A stretch of 64,000 bases of DNA from Dicaeum eximium (GCA_013396995.1 VWZP01008110.1:445001-509000); one strand, 5' to 3'. Shown: positions 1-12,730, counted from the stretch's first letter. Translations and numbers: made by a program. Notes: a model not told the origin generated them from the letters alone.

Positions 1-1765
1 AGCCTTCCATGTGCAGTAGAAACATCATTGTCACCTTCCTTCTCCAAACTTATAATGTTATGTACATAAAAATATAGAAAACAATGTCTTAGCCAAACAA
101 TTATAATGCCACAAGCTGAAACAACTACAGTGAATGGTAAAACTGAGTTCTTAACTTCCAGCTTTGGCTGGAGGGAGCAGAGCAATGCCATGACCTTGGC
201 AAAATGGAATTGTGAGTTTCTCAACTTTCCTGAGGTAGTAGCTGGACTTGAGGTTGCATCCAAGTGCAGGTTGGATGATCCTTCTGTGCCAACAACAAAG
301 AGGCCAACAACTGTGGAAGCAGCTTGGCTTTGCGTGGTTATCTCCAGAGAGGTTTTAAATGGAACACTGCTGAACTTAGCTCTACCCTTCCATTTCATAC
401 TTCTTTGTTGGCTGAACTCCGAAGTCATTATGGATTCAAATGTAAGGATTACAGGGTTATTTAGAACCCCAAATCATGAGCAATGATGGTGAGTTCAAGA
501 ATCTGGTGGCTCCATCTTCAGACTGATGATCAGCTCAGAATTATATATACATGTGGTACCTCTCCTTCCCATTTATTCCAGCTCCTAAAATCCTTTTTCT
601 TTGCACTTGCACAGTGGTCATGAGGTTGAGTCCCTTGCAGTAGCAAAGAATGATGTCATGGACATATGAAAGAGAGAGGGAAAGGAATGAAATGTAGTGG
701 GAATTACATGATGGAAAGTAGCAGGAAGGTGAGGCTGGCATGGCTTGGGTTTTATGACAAAGAATATTGTCATAGCAGAAATAGCAGAAAGGATTAAAAT
801 AAAAGGTGAGCACAGGCAAGCCAACAATTACTATTCTAATTCAGGATTTCTCCTTCCATTACAGTGTTTGGATATAGTGGAGTTATAGAAATGAATTCCA
901 AAGGTTTGGGTTGTAACTGTTTTTAGCATTTGCACCTATCATGATGAGCCCTAATGTAGGACTAGCTTCTGTTATATTAAATACATGCTGGACATATTTT
1001 TTTTTTAATCCCCTGAAGATGGGAGCCTGTTGGATCTGCTCCCTTTGCTGTGCTGCCAAACACCCAGGAGCTGATATAAACCAGGGGCAGGAAATGGCCA
1101 GGGGAAATTAGTTAATACTCCTAAAGAATGGTATAATAATTGCTCCTTCTCTAATTCCTTTCTCCTATTTCTTGTACTTGTGGGGAGACAGGATTTTATA
1201 GGTATTAAATATGTTATAGGACAATTACCTCTGTTTCAACCAAGCCTGAATTGGTAATTGTGCTGTAATGTATTAGAGCATACAGAGTCCTGAACTAGCT
1301 TTTCCTTCCTATATTGAGAACTTTATAATGATGTTAATTAATAAATAATAACTTTTGATAGAGAGAGAGAATAACAGCAAGGTTGCAGTCAGTAGGTACC
1401 ATGGGGCTATTTCAGCTGGGAGATGCCTATATTTGGAACATTAAATTCATTTTAAGGTAACGTTTGTTGTGGTTTTTTATAACTTACATATTTCTTGTGC
1501 ATAAATAATTCCAAATAAATGTGTGTGTATAATAAAAAGCTGTGCATTTACATGCTCCTTGTGCACAGGAGCAGAAGGAAAAGGCAGGAGAGTGACAGTA
1601 AATTCCTTGTGCCAGACCCATATAAATGGGTTGTGGTCTTAACAGAGCTTCTCCTGATTACTGGTAAAAAACTAATTAGGTTTTGTCATTTATTCACTTG
1701 GAGTTTTGTCTCATTGAAACCTTGCTACTCTATTTAACCTACTTCTAGTCTGCGAATATCTGCTG
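1..1765. other. unique non-coding DNA, no gene recognised
   Basis: Ordinary AT-rich single-copy-looking sequence. An open frame of 126 codons starts with ATG at 106 on the plus strand and is followed directly by a donor-like GTGAGT at 489. Its translation matches no family I know and no convincing splice acceptor precedes it, so I treat it as chance. A short GA run lies near 1361. No repeat family was recognised. Confidence 0.6.
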
Positions 1766-1769
1766 CCAT

Positions 1770-2660
1770 GTTATGTTATGCTTTTTTTGCTTAAATTAAC
1801 TCCTGAATTATACAGCATAGCACATACAGGAGAATGAAAAGTTTTCACATTTTTAATACAAGAATGATTTTATTATATTACTAGAGAAATAAGTTAGATT
1901 GCTCTTGCAATCTCAATAAATCACACATGAAGTCTTCTTTTTTCTAAATTAAATTTTTATTTAAATAAAAGTGTTATGTTTGTATTTGAACTGACAGCTA
2001 AATCTGATAATTAGAGTGCATGAAGTTGGCTTTGATTGGCATTGTAATTGGATTGTCATTGGGCTGAAAACCTATTATCTTTGGATCATGCCCCATGAAA
2101 TCTGTTGAAGAAACTTTGCTGCCAGTCATTAAAGCCACCATCTTGGCTTACAAATTAGGTTTGAAAGGCTTTTTACCACTGGGAATGTAATTTAAACCAC
2201 TGCAATTGCACTCCCATTAATTAAAATTATATTAAAATTATGGTTCATTTTCTAAATATTTTTTTCATATTTTATTAGACATACTTATTACTAAATGCTT
2301 AACAAATTACATAGCAGAGCTAGTAAAATTATATTTTAAGATAATCCATCATTTCAGCACATGCTACTCAGCATTAGTGAAATTAGTCAGTGTGTTGATC
2401 ATTAAAGGATACACTATTTATGTTTTTCATTACTGGTTCTCATTAAAAATAAAATATAATTATAAACCACTTAAAAAAATATAGCAAAATTCCACTGAAA
2501 ATTCTGATTAGTGCTAGTAGAAAACTTAGAACCTGCTTTAAACTCAACTTACTTCATTGCCCTATTGTTTTCTGCATTTTCTCTATAAGTCACATTGGTT
2601 ACATTAAGCTGTATAGAGGCATGAATAAAACAGATTTTTTTGTGTGTGACACCAAGTGCT
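1770..2660. other. candidate conserved non-coding block (AT-rich)
   Basis: This block is very AT-rich, has no recognisable repeats, and is full of short homeodomain-type cores (ATTA, TAAT) and inverted CCAAT boxes. That texture is typical of vertebrate conserved non-coding elements near developmental genes. Conservation was not measured, so the call is an inference. The most ordered part is the ATTGG cluster around 2035-2062. Confidence 0.35.
2035..2062 (-). promoter_or_regulatory. triple inverted CCAAT (ATTGG) cluster
   Basis: Three ATTGG pentamers start at 2035, 2047 and 2058, spaced 12 and 11 bp apart, so they lie on nearly the same face of the helix. On the minus strand they read CCAAT, the core of NF-Y sites. 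The ATTG cores could also serve homeodomain or SOX factors. Function is inferred from spacing only. Confidence 0.3.
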
Positions 2661-5600
2661 GGTTATGCTGTGATCAGAGTTGATAATAAAGAATAAAGGG
2701 TTGGAATCTGGGCAGGTTTGCCACCAGAGTTCTGCAATGTTTTTGTTCATAGAGCAACACTTCTAAATATATTCCAGTAAAATGGCAGCAGAGGTACAGT
2801 AAGATAAGAATCTACATTCCAAGAGTAAAGTACCAAAAGACCCAATTAGTGCTTAAGGGCTAAATATGTTTTGCTTTAGTATGAACTGGAACTTCTGGAT
2901 TCTAGGTTTCCAAAAATTTTCTTTCCAACCACTCTGGTGACTATTCCAATACTTGTCAGGGTTCTCTGAGTAATAAAGGAGCCTTCACTTATCCTGGCTT
3001 TGGGATGCTCCACTGTTTTCCCTGAGGTGCTGAAGGGGCCATGGATCTCCAGCCTGGCTTTGCAGGAATCCTACACCACTACTTGGAGTTCTCCAGGTGA
3101 ATTTTTTTTTTTGTTCCTACCTGAGCTACTTCATCCGAAGAAGTTCCTCCTTGCTCAGCAACTCAAGGCCTAGAAATTCAATTCTTTTAAGGCTATGATT
3201 CCCCACTTGATAAACCACAGTGGGATTCCATATGAAATCCCTGGAGTGCTTTAGACTCCCCATGCTACCTTTTTAGTCAGTGAAACCACTGAACCCCTTT
3301 AAAAGTACCATTTTCAAATGAAGCTCATATATTTAGACTTGACTTCAGCTGTTCCCATGTGAGAATTTGCTTATTCTGTGCTGCTTAAACATTGTTCTAT
3401 GTATTAAGAAATTCTACATTTTTCTTCCTAAGAGGATCTTCGTTATTTTGATTTATGTGGATCTAAAGTGAACTTTTATCTTACAAAGTAAGCATCAAGG
3501 CTGTAAGAAACTTGGAATATATCAAGTTAAAGAAAAAAAAAATTCACAGATTGGGTTTAGAATATTCCTGCCTGGCTTTCACATCCTTGAGGACTGGAAT
3601 GATGTTCTATAAAATAAATAGTAATTTCAGAATCACAAAACAGTTGTTTACCCAACCTCCCTGAGCTTTGACTGCCCTCTGTCATTAGGTCTTCCTACTT
3701 CACATGGCCACGTGCACACTGATGCAGGTCTGCATTCAAGTGCTCTTTAAAAACCAGGAAACTTGGTTAGTTCGGGTTTTAACACCAAAGTATCAGTGGC
3801 TTTTTTGACTACAGTGTGCTTCCATTGGTGGGAATCTGAGGAAAATGAAGGAATGCGGTTTCAGAAAGATGATAAAACAGTTAAATATGTTTATTTTTTC
3901 AGAGCAGTTATTTGGGGATAAAAGTCTGTTAAGTACTGGTAGATTATTCTAGTAGTTAATCAATTAATAAAGGAGAGCGGGCAGAATCCAAATGGTTGGT
4001 AGATATTCCTGGAATGAAGAAGATAAAATGCAAAAATGGCAGATTTCTGAACAAAAAGGAAGAAAAGCCTTAGAAAGTGGTTTACCAATGCAGGTTTGAA
4101 TGACAGTGAGTCTGTCATTTCTTCTGAATTAAAAGTGCTTTTTTCCACTATTGTTTAAGATGGCCGAAGTTGTGCTGATTCTGAATGCTGCAGAACCAAA
4201 TTCTGTTTCCATGAGGAACTGGGAATAAATCAAACCACTGGGAAGGATTTAAACACAAGCAGATCTGCTGAAGTCATTGACACTTTCATCTGCCCATCCA
4301 CTAGCTGTGCTTGGCCCTCTGACTCTCAAAATAAAGGCATAAATAACATAAAATACGTTATTTCTTTACTTTTTATCAAGCTCAGCCTATCACTTCTTAC
4401 AACTCATTATCCCAACCCACTTTCCAGCAAGATATTAACTTGTTGCTTCAGTTTTAGTTTATTTGTTCTGCATCATGAAGAAATCTGATCTCTCTAATCC
4501 AGTGCCATAAACTATTAGTCTGGAATGAGCTTTGTGGCAGCTGGAAGAAAAATAAGTATGGTTAACTCAGAAAAGAGGAAGGTTCAGCTGTTTAGTTCAC
4601 CTTAAAAAACCCAGCCAATGTCCAGCCCCACTCTTCTTCCCCTGTTTTGATCATAGACTATAAGTGACTCTCCCAGTAGAGAACTGCCTGAATGTGGCCA
4701 GAAAAAGGCACTGGATTGTGGGGTAGGAGGTCACTTTCCATCTTTGCCAGAGCTTTCTGGGGGGCAGCAGTTAAAAATGGCATAATATTAATGCTTTCAT
4801 CCCCCAAAAGGGTTCGTCCTCCATTTCCCATGGGGGAAGTTTAGTGACTAATACCAGCACTATTCCTGCTAGGAACTTCCAGATGCAACAGCCGGATAAG
4901 TAGAAGATAGTAACAACCAAACTGAAGTACTGACTGAGTTAAAGGCACATTTTTGTTACCTCCTCTCCTGCTACTTTTTTTTTTTTCACATTCAGTGTTA
5001 CTTAGATTCTCTACATTAAGCTAATATTTACTCTCCTTGCCACAGAAGAGCAGCAGAGTAAATAGGATTTCGTGGAAGGAAGCTGGTGGAGTTAAACAAA
5101 CAAGAAAGTGGCTAGTTCTAACCTTTCCTGCGTGAGCCTCAGCATCCCCCAAAGGCCCAGACCCCCTTCCTGAGCTTTGGTGATCCTGCCCGTGCCCCTT
5201 GCATGGAGCTGGGGCAGAGCCTTCTCTGCTGCACACAATGAGCCACATCCTCCGCTCTGCAAATTGGTCAGAGCTTCCCCAAGCCCATGGGAGCCAGAGC
5301 TATTTAAGCAAGCTGCACATCTACCCCCTGAATTGCTTCAGCATGGCTGAACTCCCCGAGCAGAGCTGTGCGAAACGCACGGAGCTGCAGGAAATCCTGT
5401 GCATTTGCAGCACGGCAGCCTGGCCAGCCAGGACAAAATGGTGGGTCAAAGCCACCCTTGTTTCTGCCCTAGAAATGGGAGAATTATGCAACATGACTTT
5501 GACCTAAAAATCAATACCTGCTGCTTAACTACAGAAACAAATGGCAGCTCTGATGGCCAATAACAAACTGATGGGTGTTTCTTTGTTCTGTCTCTCCTTC

Positions 5601-6137
5601 TGTCAAACCGACTGCTAAAGGGCAGGAAAACATGACAGACTTGTCAGCCGTAAAGAACTTTTTGGTCTCCTTTGTAGGAGCTCATCTTTTCATGGCCCTG
5701 TGCCACAGCGAGTAGGTGCCTTCCACACTAAATACAAAGAAACTGATGTTGGAAAAGGATACGCGCTCCAAACCAGGAGAATCTAATGAACTTCTGTTAA
5801 AAGTCAGGTCAAAAGGGAATAATGAGTTGCATCATGTGTTTATTGTCCACTTGCAGCCATTCATAATGAAAGCATGGGAAATTAGGCCTCCTCAGATGCT
5901 TTTTTTCCTCAGACACATTTGACATCTAAATAGTGTTATCTGTAATTAAGTATGCTCTGGCAGACCTCAGACTGGCTGTTGTCACAGCTCTGCTCAGAGC
6001 TGGCAGTACTACACTGGGGAATGCTTCCAGTGCTCCCAGAGCAGGGGAGGGTCATGTGCCTACTGCCTCAACCAGGCCAGATGTGGCTTGGGTACTTTCT
6101 GGACAAGATACAGCACAGGGTGTTATCAGTGCTTGGG
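2661..6137. other. unique non-coding DNA, no gene recognised
   Basis: No coding exon, RNA gene or repeat family was recognised. The stretch about 5140-5480 is richer in G+C than its surroundings and contains a TATA-like CTATTTAAG near 5299. There is no CpG cluster or plausible downstream exon, so a promoter call is not supported. Confidence 0.6.
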
Positions 6138-6362
6138 ATCACAGAATCATTTCAGCTGGAAAACCCAAAGATCATAAGCCCAGTGTTAACCCAGCACTGC
6201 CAAGGCCACCACTAACTCATGTCCCCTAAGTGCCACATCTACACATGTAAATCCCTCTAGTAATGGTGGCTCTTCCACTTCCCTTGGCAGCCTGTGCAAA
6301 TATTTGACCACCTTTCTTGCTGGATCCCATCAAAACCTATATTTCCTTGTGGAAGTTCACAA
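6138..6362 (-). mobile_element. CR1 LINE 3' fragment, diverged
   Basis: This is a 5'-truncated CR1 retroposon on the minus strand, with its 3' end at the left. The left edge has the typical ATCACAGAATCAT tail remnant. It is followed by the antisense form of the CR1 3' region, recognisable by phrases such as TTAACCCAGCACTGCCAAG and AAGTGCCACATCTACAC and by a later degraded block ending near 6360. It belongs to the CR1 class whose 3' end carries this 'cagcactgccaag' block, unlike the copies at 42.3 and 62.8 kb. Many substitutions and small deletions indicate an old insertion with no coding capacity left. Confidence 0.85.
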
Positions 6363-7040
6363 CCCCAAATCAGGTGATTATTTGGGAAATACACCCAGAA
6401 ACTCTTCCAGATTTGCGCAGAAGTAGCACATCCCACATGTGTGCCCTGTGTTAATTTGTTTACTCGGAGGTCAGGAGGAAAATATGGGACAGAAGAATTT
6501 TACAAACCAATTAAAACTTGTTATCAAGGAGCAGCAATAAACTTTTCTGGAACAAATGAGCCCAGGGTTCTGGCTGTACCTCAGCATCCTGAGTTGTTCA
6601 GGCTTCCTGCAAGACAGCTGGAAATGTGAAAATCTACAATCTACAAGGAGGTTGAACCATGATTTTCACCTAAGGCGCAGAGATGATGACTTTAATAAAC
6701 AACTGAGCTGCAGGTCACATCTTCCCACTTTTCTCTTCCCAGCCCAGTTAAAACAACAGCCTTTAATTCCCATTTAGGTTTCCTCTATCTTTCTGTCTTC
6801 CTTTATGTACTCCTGCTGCCAAATATGCAGAATAGTAATGAACAGGACTGGCCAAAATATTTTATGTTCTATTTCTCTAGTTAAAAAGTTGTGTATTTTT
6901 AAGTGAGAAGTAAAAGTCTCTCAAAATTGGCAGAAATATTTTTCCTAATGAGGTTCACAAGAGAAAACCCCAACCCTTTGTTTGTTAAAAGATGGAAAAA
7001 GGGAAGACAGTCCTCAGCAATCTCGAGATCTACAGAGTTA
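6363..7040. other. unique non-coding DNA, nothing recognised
   Basis: Single-copy-looking sequence between the CR1 fragment and the ancient SINE remnant. No coding potential or motif cluster was noted. Confidence 0.6.
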
Positions 7041-7315
7041 AGCACAGGACTGGGAGCCAGAAGATCTTGAATTACATCCCAGTGTCTGCCGCACACAGGA
7101 TTAGTAATACTTTGCACTTACATTAGCACTTTGCCACTAAATAAAGTTTGGAAGTGACATTACAAATGGGGAAGGAGCGGCTTGGAGAAATGAAGTGACA
7201 AATCCAAATTGGCACAGCTAGTTAGTGTCAGAATCAGGATTACAGTAATTCTTGACAAGCCGTTTAACCTTCACGAGGTTCAATTTTTACACCTTTAAAA
7301 TGAAGGAGACGATTT
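7041..7315 (+). repeat. ancient MIR-like SINE, split by an insertion
   Basis: Left part (7041-7098) resembles the sense MIR core: GGACTGGGAGCCAGAAGA, then a degraded 'tcccagtgtctgcc' and 'cacacag', matching the 'gggagtcaga...tcccggctctgcc...gtgtg' order of MIR. Right part (7251-7315) resumes where MIR would: 'cttgacaagccgtttaacctt', 'ttcaatttttacacctttaaaatg', as in 'cttgggcaagtcacttaacc...cagtttcctcatctgtaaaatg'. The middle (7099-7250) is in the opposite orientation and is listed separately. The family was assigned from memory of the consensus. Divergence is high. Confidence 0.55.
7099..7250 (-). repeat. antisense MIR/L2-like segment inside the SINE
   Basis: This segment reads as antisense MIR/L2 tail to core: TAATACTTTGCACTTACAT, then 'acaaatggggaaggagcggcttggagaa', then GGCACAGCTAGTTAGTGTCA and 'gaatcaggatta'. 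These correspond to 'taatacttagcactt', 'acagatggggaaactgaggcacagaga', 'cacacagctagtaagtggca' and 'gagccgggatt'. Sense MIR sequence flanks it on both sides, so it is either a second SINE inserted into the first or an internal inversion. Confidence 0.5.
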
Positions 7316-10300
7316 CCACCGAAAGCAAAATGTGCAAATTATACCTGCTGGCACAATTAGGTAAATACATTGTTCAAAAATTACTACTCCTCTGCTGCAA
7401 CTTGGAGGTTAAGCAGAGTACCTGCACAAACCCGTGTTGCTCCAGGGAAGAACATCTCTTAGGTCTTCTTAGGAAGCAGTCGTGGTGAACCAGCTCCTCC
7501 AGAGAGATTGCTTAGAATTCCCAAGAAAAGGAGACGATTTACAGTCACCTCCATTGGCAACACCTGAACTAGATGACTTGGAAGGGAGAGAGGAGTTATA
7601 CTGAATTAGGAATTTAGCTGGACATCATCAATCCAGAACTGAACTGGAGGCACATGGCAGGAAATTTGTCCTGGTTATTACAGCATAGGAATTACAGGAT
7701 GCTTTTGGTCATTGAGTTCTCAGCTTGTCAGCAAATCAGGATTTGGCTAATAGGTAAATGTCTGGCCAGCTCCAGTTCCTTGCTTTTACTAATCAGTTCC
7801 TAGAATAGAGTTACCAATCAAAGCCTCTGATTTGCATGATCTTATATCCTTGCTTTTTTAAATAACAAATTTACCTTCATAAATTTGAATCCCATCTTTC
7901 CACCTCACAACTGAACATCTTTGGAGTGTTAAGTGCGAGAAAGATTATGCTCAAAATAATTTTTTTTGTACCGCAAAAATGCTGTACAAAATGCTTCCTT
8001 TTGTTGAGGCTGATACTGTCTTTCTAGTTTCAGTCTACTGTGGTACTTTTTCCTTATCACCAATCGTGCTGTGATCTTGTTTAGGAAGTTAATAGCAAAC
8101 AACAAGAAGCAGGTAACTAAAAATAAATAGATGCTGTTTGTATTTTTGTAAGCATAAAGATGACCCGCAGTCCAAAAAATCATTTAGACATTAATCTCCA
8201 CAGAGGCAAACCTGTATTTATCCTTGTTCATCAAAACACTTTATCACATGCTTAAAAGCAAACATCCTCCCAGTACGTAATACCTTGAAAGGAAATATGC
8301 ACCCACAAGAGTGCCTACCTACCCCTCCTTTTATATCAGTGAGGTGTGTGGGTGATCAGGACTTGGATTGGATCAATATTTTGAAAAAGCTGTTCATCAC
8401 ATTTTCCTGGTGTTTTGGTTTTTTTTTTTATTTCCAGCTTCCTTGACAGAGTTAAGGTACAGTTTGATACAGAATGATAAAAAATAGAATTATTGGTATT
8501 ATTCAGAGAAGTTGCGTCTTGATGCACATATCCTGAGATACGGTAAATCTTACTCTTGACTACAAATTCTGAGTGTTTTTTGCTAGTGGAGAGTTCTGTA
8601 TTGTTACAAAATGTATTGATATGCAGCAGGATATTTGTTCTATTTTTCAGAATGGATTGCTAACTTACAGAAAAAAAAAAGATTGTGTCTGTCATGTTTG
8701 GGAGAATTATGTTTTTGTTTTATTAACCTGGCTTACTTTGAGGGAATGTTTCTTTTCTTCTCTGTAATTTCCCAACTCTAAAATCCATGTTTTGCTGTGT
8801 GTGCCCTGGTGGGGCTGTGTTAATGCTGCTCACAGAGCAGCCCTGAGGAGAGCTCTGTGAGGAGGGTGAAATCCTCGTGTTCTGTACATGGGAGAGGCTC
8901 CAACTCCAACTGTCTTCCTCTTTCCTCGGAGATGGGATCAGTGTGGATGTGTCACAACAAACACCTGGAGCTCAGAGCAGACAAGTGCCCTCCTCTTTTC
9001 CTAGCAGTCGCTCTGGGTTGAGGTAGTGCAGCACAGATGAGCCCTTCCCTCTGATCAGAAGCTTTGTTTTGTTGGAAGGATTTGGAAAAAAATTAGAAAT
9101 GCTAATTAAAGGAATGAGGTGATGGCACAGAATTATCACTTCATGTAACATTGGCTTTGTACAGATATCAGCTCAAAGTATGGTTAAAATGCTTCCAGGG
9201 TGGTGTTTTGTGTGGAAAGCTGTTAAAATACAACTGAGATTTAGCATAATGGTGAAGAGATTCCACAGCACCCAAAATGCTGATGGTTTGCTTCATGCTT
9301 AATTAGATTCCCCAGCACCAGCCTGAAAAATTGTTTGTTTTGTTGTTGTTGATGTGACCAGATAGATTTCATCCCAATCACACTGTTGCCAGTGTTGGAT
9401 AATCAGCACTGGGCTCCTAAAAACACAGATCAGGAATGACAGATTTGCACTTCCCAAGCTCTGGTTGCAAACAGAGCACCCAAAGGTGGCCAAGAGCTTT
9501 GCTGTCCTCCTGCTACATGAATCAAACAGAAAATGCCACTAGCGAACTCCACGTGTTCACAACATAAGGGGTTGTGCCTGAAGGGAATTCAGTCCCATTT
9601 CCCTCCTGAGAAGAAACCTCAGGTGTAACTAGAGAACAAGGCCCTCAATCTGCCAGTTTTTATCAGCTGAATCGCATCAACTTCAATTTGTTCATGATTC
9701 TGATTTCTATGCAGAGCTCTGTCATCAGCCTGAATTTTGGAAAGTAGGAGAAGACGTGTTTGAAGTTGCCCACTGCAGCTTCCTGGAGGTTTCCCAACCC
9801 CAATTCCTGTATTTGTATCCATGTACAATATTTCAGCTCATGTACAGCTGTAGTTAGCACCTTGATTTTAATTAGGGCATGCAGCAATGAACTGAAATAA
9901 CTCTATATTTTCTTTCCTTGTAACTATGCTCAGGTGCAACAACCAGGAGTTCAGGAAGACCAAGGAAAGTACTTTGGCAGTGTTTTTACGCAGAATATTG
10001 TGTAGGTTTTGGAATGGGGCACAGAGTTTTCTTTTAGTAACATGTGAGCCTTTAGAGGAGCATCAGACCAGTCATGGTTTATATTTTTTTTTAATGCCTT
10101 TGAAAAAACCTCAGTGAGCCTGAGACTCCTGCCCTGGTTCCTGACAGAGCCAGCGGTTATGGGACACTGCACACAGCACATGGAGCAAAGGTGAACCCCA
10201 CCACAACATCTGGTCTTACTTTCCCCCCCTCCACTTCATGAATGGAATATCTTCTGGGTAACTCTGTTTCTAATACCCTGGGTTTAGACTGATTTACACA

Positions 10301-11330
10301 GGCCACTGTAACTGAAGTCTGTCTTGAAACAGAGACTACACAAGGAATGCTGGCACAGCAGAGTTTGTTTATCGGCGCTGGATTTGGGGGAAAAGAGAAA
10401 TAAAAATCCTGTGTCGCATTTTAACGTGGATTGCTGGATCATAAACAATTTAAAAACTTATTTAAAAATAATTTTACCTCCTTTTATAGCCATAGTGAGA
10501 AACTCTAGAAAACAGTTTGCAGGTCTGGTAACAATCCACAAAACATACCCTGGTGCAAATTAGTCCAGTGCTGTGGAAGGAAACACTTGAATATTTTAAT
10601 TCTGTCTGATAATCTATCTTGTACTTTATTTTTCAAATAGGATCCAAATATATTGTAGGAAATTTTCCTCATGTGGGGTGCAAAGCAGCTGCTCTAAATC
10701 CTTCCTCTGCATTCGGCTCAGTGTGATTTTGGGTCCCAAAAGTATTGATGACTTCAGTCCTTGGATACAACCAGTCCCCTTTGGAACCTCCTGTTGGTGA
10801 AATTCTTCCTCTAGGAAAAGCAGCCTTTTATTGAGACAGTCTTGGGAAGCCCCTGGATGTTTTGAGAGATGGGATGCCACTCCCAATGCCATGATGGAGT
10901 GTGGTCACTCCCACTGCCCAGGCTGTCTTGGGAGATTTACAGCCTCATACATCTGGGAGATGCTGCTAATAAATTTTTGCCAGCCTCATATAACACAGGG
11001 CATGCAGCAGATAAACATATTTGGTTAAAAACACAAGTTTCGACTTGAGAAAAAACACTACTTAAAAAGGCCAGATGACCCATTTGCTGGGAAACCCTCC
11101 AAACTGGGGGTATTTCACTTGGAAATTGCCATTCCTCTGTACTTGAGGAATAATGCTATTAGTGACAATTTCAAATCTTTCTCCTGGTGTACGTTTTGAG
11201 CATCATGGTATCCTCTTGTTTCCCATTTTTTACTGTTCAGATCCTCCATAGAATATTATTGTCACTGCAGACCTTTTATCCAAGGACTGTTGATCACAGC
11301 ACAAGAACTGTCATCCTATTTGCATTCTGT
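7316..11330. other. unique non-coding DNA, no gene recognised
   Basis: About 4 kb without a recognisable exon, RNA gene or repeat family. Composition drifts from AT-rich (7.8-8.7 kb) to more mixed (8.8-9.1 kb, 10.6-11.0 kb). Several short open frames occur on both strands. None exceeds 90 codons or resembles a known protein. Confidence 0.6.
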
Positions 11331-11530
11331 GGATGCATCATTATTCACAACATTTGATGTCCATAAAACACATTAAAACTATTTCCTTGAGCAAAAATAA
11401 TCAGCTCTCTGCTGTACATATAATTTGTATACTCAAATTGTAAAATGTAAATTGATATATAAGAAAATGGCCCATTAACTTTTTCATTAATGACAATAAT
11501 ACATTTTGTGCATCAGCAGTAGGAGGACCC
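11331..11530. other. candidate conserved non-coding block
   Basis: An AT-rich stretch with dense homeodomain-type cores (ATTA, CATTAATGAC) and repeated AAATTG/CAAATT, like other candidate conserved elements here. It lies just before the poly-G gap. Inference only. Confidence 0.25.
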
Positions 11531-11620
11531 TACATTCATTCTAAGGAACCTGAAGGATAAATGGTGACTTCTTTGTATTTCATAAAAATGAAGGCTGTCA
11601 ACAAGCCCATTTTATAGGCT

Positions 11621-11671
11621 GGGGGGGGGGGGGGGGGGAGNNNNNNNNNNNNNNNNNNNNNNGGGGGGGGG
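11621..11671. repeat. poly-G tract interrupted by a 22-base assembly gap
   Basis: Eighteen G residues (11621-11638) are followed by AG, then N at 11641-11662, then nine more G (11663-11671). The gap is inside a homopolymer, so it reflects failed sequencing of a longer G-rich run rather than a missing unrelated segment. The true length is unknown, and the tract could form a G-quadruplex on the plus strand. Confidence 0.95.
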
Positions 11672-12040
11672 CAGCAGAAAGAGAGGGATTATTTTCTATG
11701 GCCTTATTTGTTTTTTAAACTATTTTCATACTTGGAAGCATTCTTAAAGTTAAAATACTCTGATGAACCTGATCCTTCTGCCTCTGAGGCAGAATTTGCA
11801 CTGAAAGCCACCTGGCATTTTGCCTAAACAAGGGCGTGGAGTTACCTGGGTATATATTAAACATCCTTTGTTAAAAGCACTATATGTGCACTGAATGTAT
11901 AAATTGGGCACAGCTCCCACCCAGCTGGTAATGAATTGCCTTGAAACATTCATGGCATTTTTTTCAATCCCATTCCGATTTCCATTTCCACAATTTCATT
12001 TTTAAGCCGGGTGGATTCTGTGGGTGCCGTAATGGGTGGT
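11672..12040. other. non-coding DNA, nothing recognised
   Basis: Short unique stretch between the poly-G gap and an AT-rich candidate conserved block. No feature was recognised. Confidence 0.55.
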
Positions 12041-12730
12041 GTGTTCCCTATTGCTGAATAACTTTTGAAAGAGTAGATCTATTAATTAAAAAAAAAAAAG
12101 TGTAAATGACAACTATTGCTGGGCTTTGTGAAATGTAATAGACAGCTGGATTACTGTTTCTTTAGGATTTATGCTGAGTTACCTGGAACTTACTGTGTTT
12201 TTTATGTATGTAATTTAATCATCTTGTGTCTTTTAAGATAATAGCAAGTGATTTTACTGTAATTCACATGAATTAAGACATCCTGATATGTATAGTGGCT
12301 GTCAAATTGCTGTATATTTACCATTTGATTAAACCATAGATTAATAATTTTTCTATAACTGATACATCATGCACTAACAGATAAAGAGCATCTGAGATTA
12401 AGTAAGTGAGAAATAAAATCTGCTTTGAGTAAATTGCTTAGAAAAATTACACAGTACATTTAAATTACCATTTGCTTAGCAACATGCCCTTGTAGACATT
12501 CCAGTGGGGCTATAAAATGATCGATTTACTTTAATTTTCTACTGAATCCTGAAAAAATGGCTATCAGTAACCTATCCCTTCATCATGGCATGCTGATTCA
12601 CTCTGTGTATTAAATTTACTGGCAAGGAGCAAGACGTTAACAAAAAGTAACAGATAATGTGAACATTTCATGCATAATCTGTAATATGAGATATGTATTA
12701 ATAGGGAAATTATGATGCATTCAATTATTC
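12041..12730. other. candidate conserved non-coding block
   Basis: Roughly 690 bp of AT-rich sequence without simple repeats or transposon traces. It is dense in TAAT/ATTA, TGTAATTTAAT and GATTAAAC-type cores. A donor-like GTAAGTGAG at 12402 follows a CACTAACAG-type acceptor, but the pyrimidine tract is poor, so no exon is called. Regulatory identity is inferred from texture. Confidence 0.35.

Noticed and set aside
106..486. 126-codon ATG-initiated frame followed by a GTGAGT donor
   Set aside because: No convincing acceptor or promoter and no recognised similarity. The length is within chance for AT-rich DNA.
5290..5320. TATA-like promoter (CTATTTAAG) in a G+C-richer stretch
   Set aside because: No CpG cluster, initiator or downstream exon. 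TATA-like strings are common in this composition.
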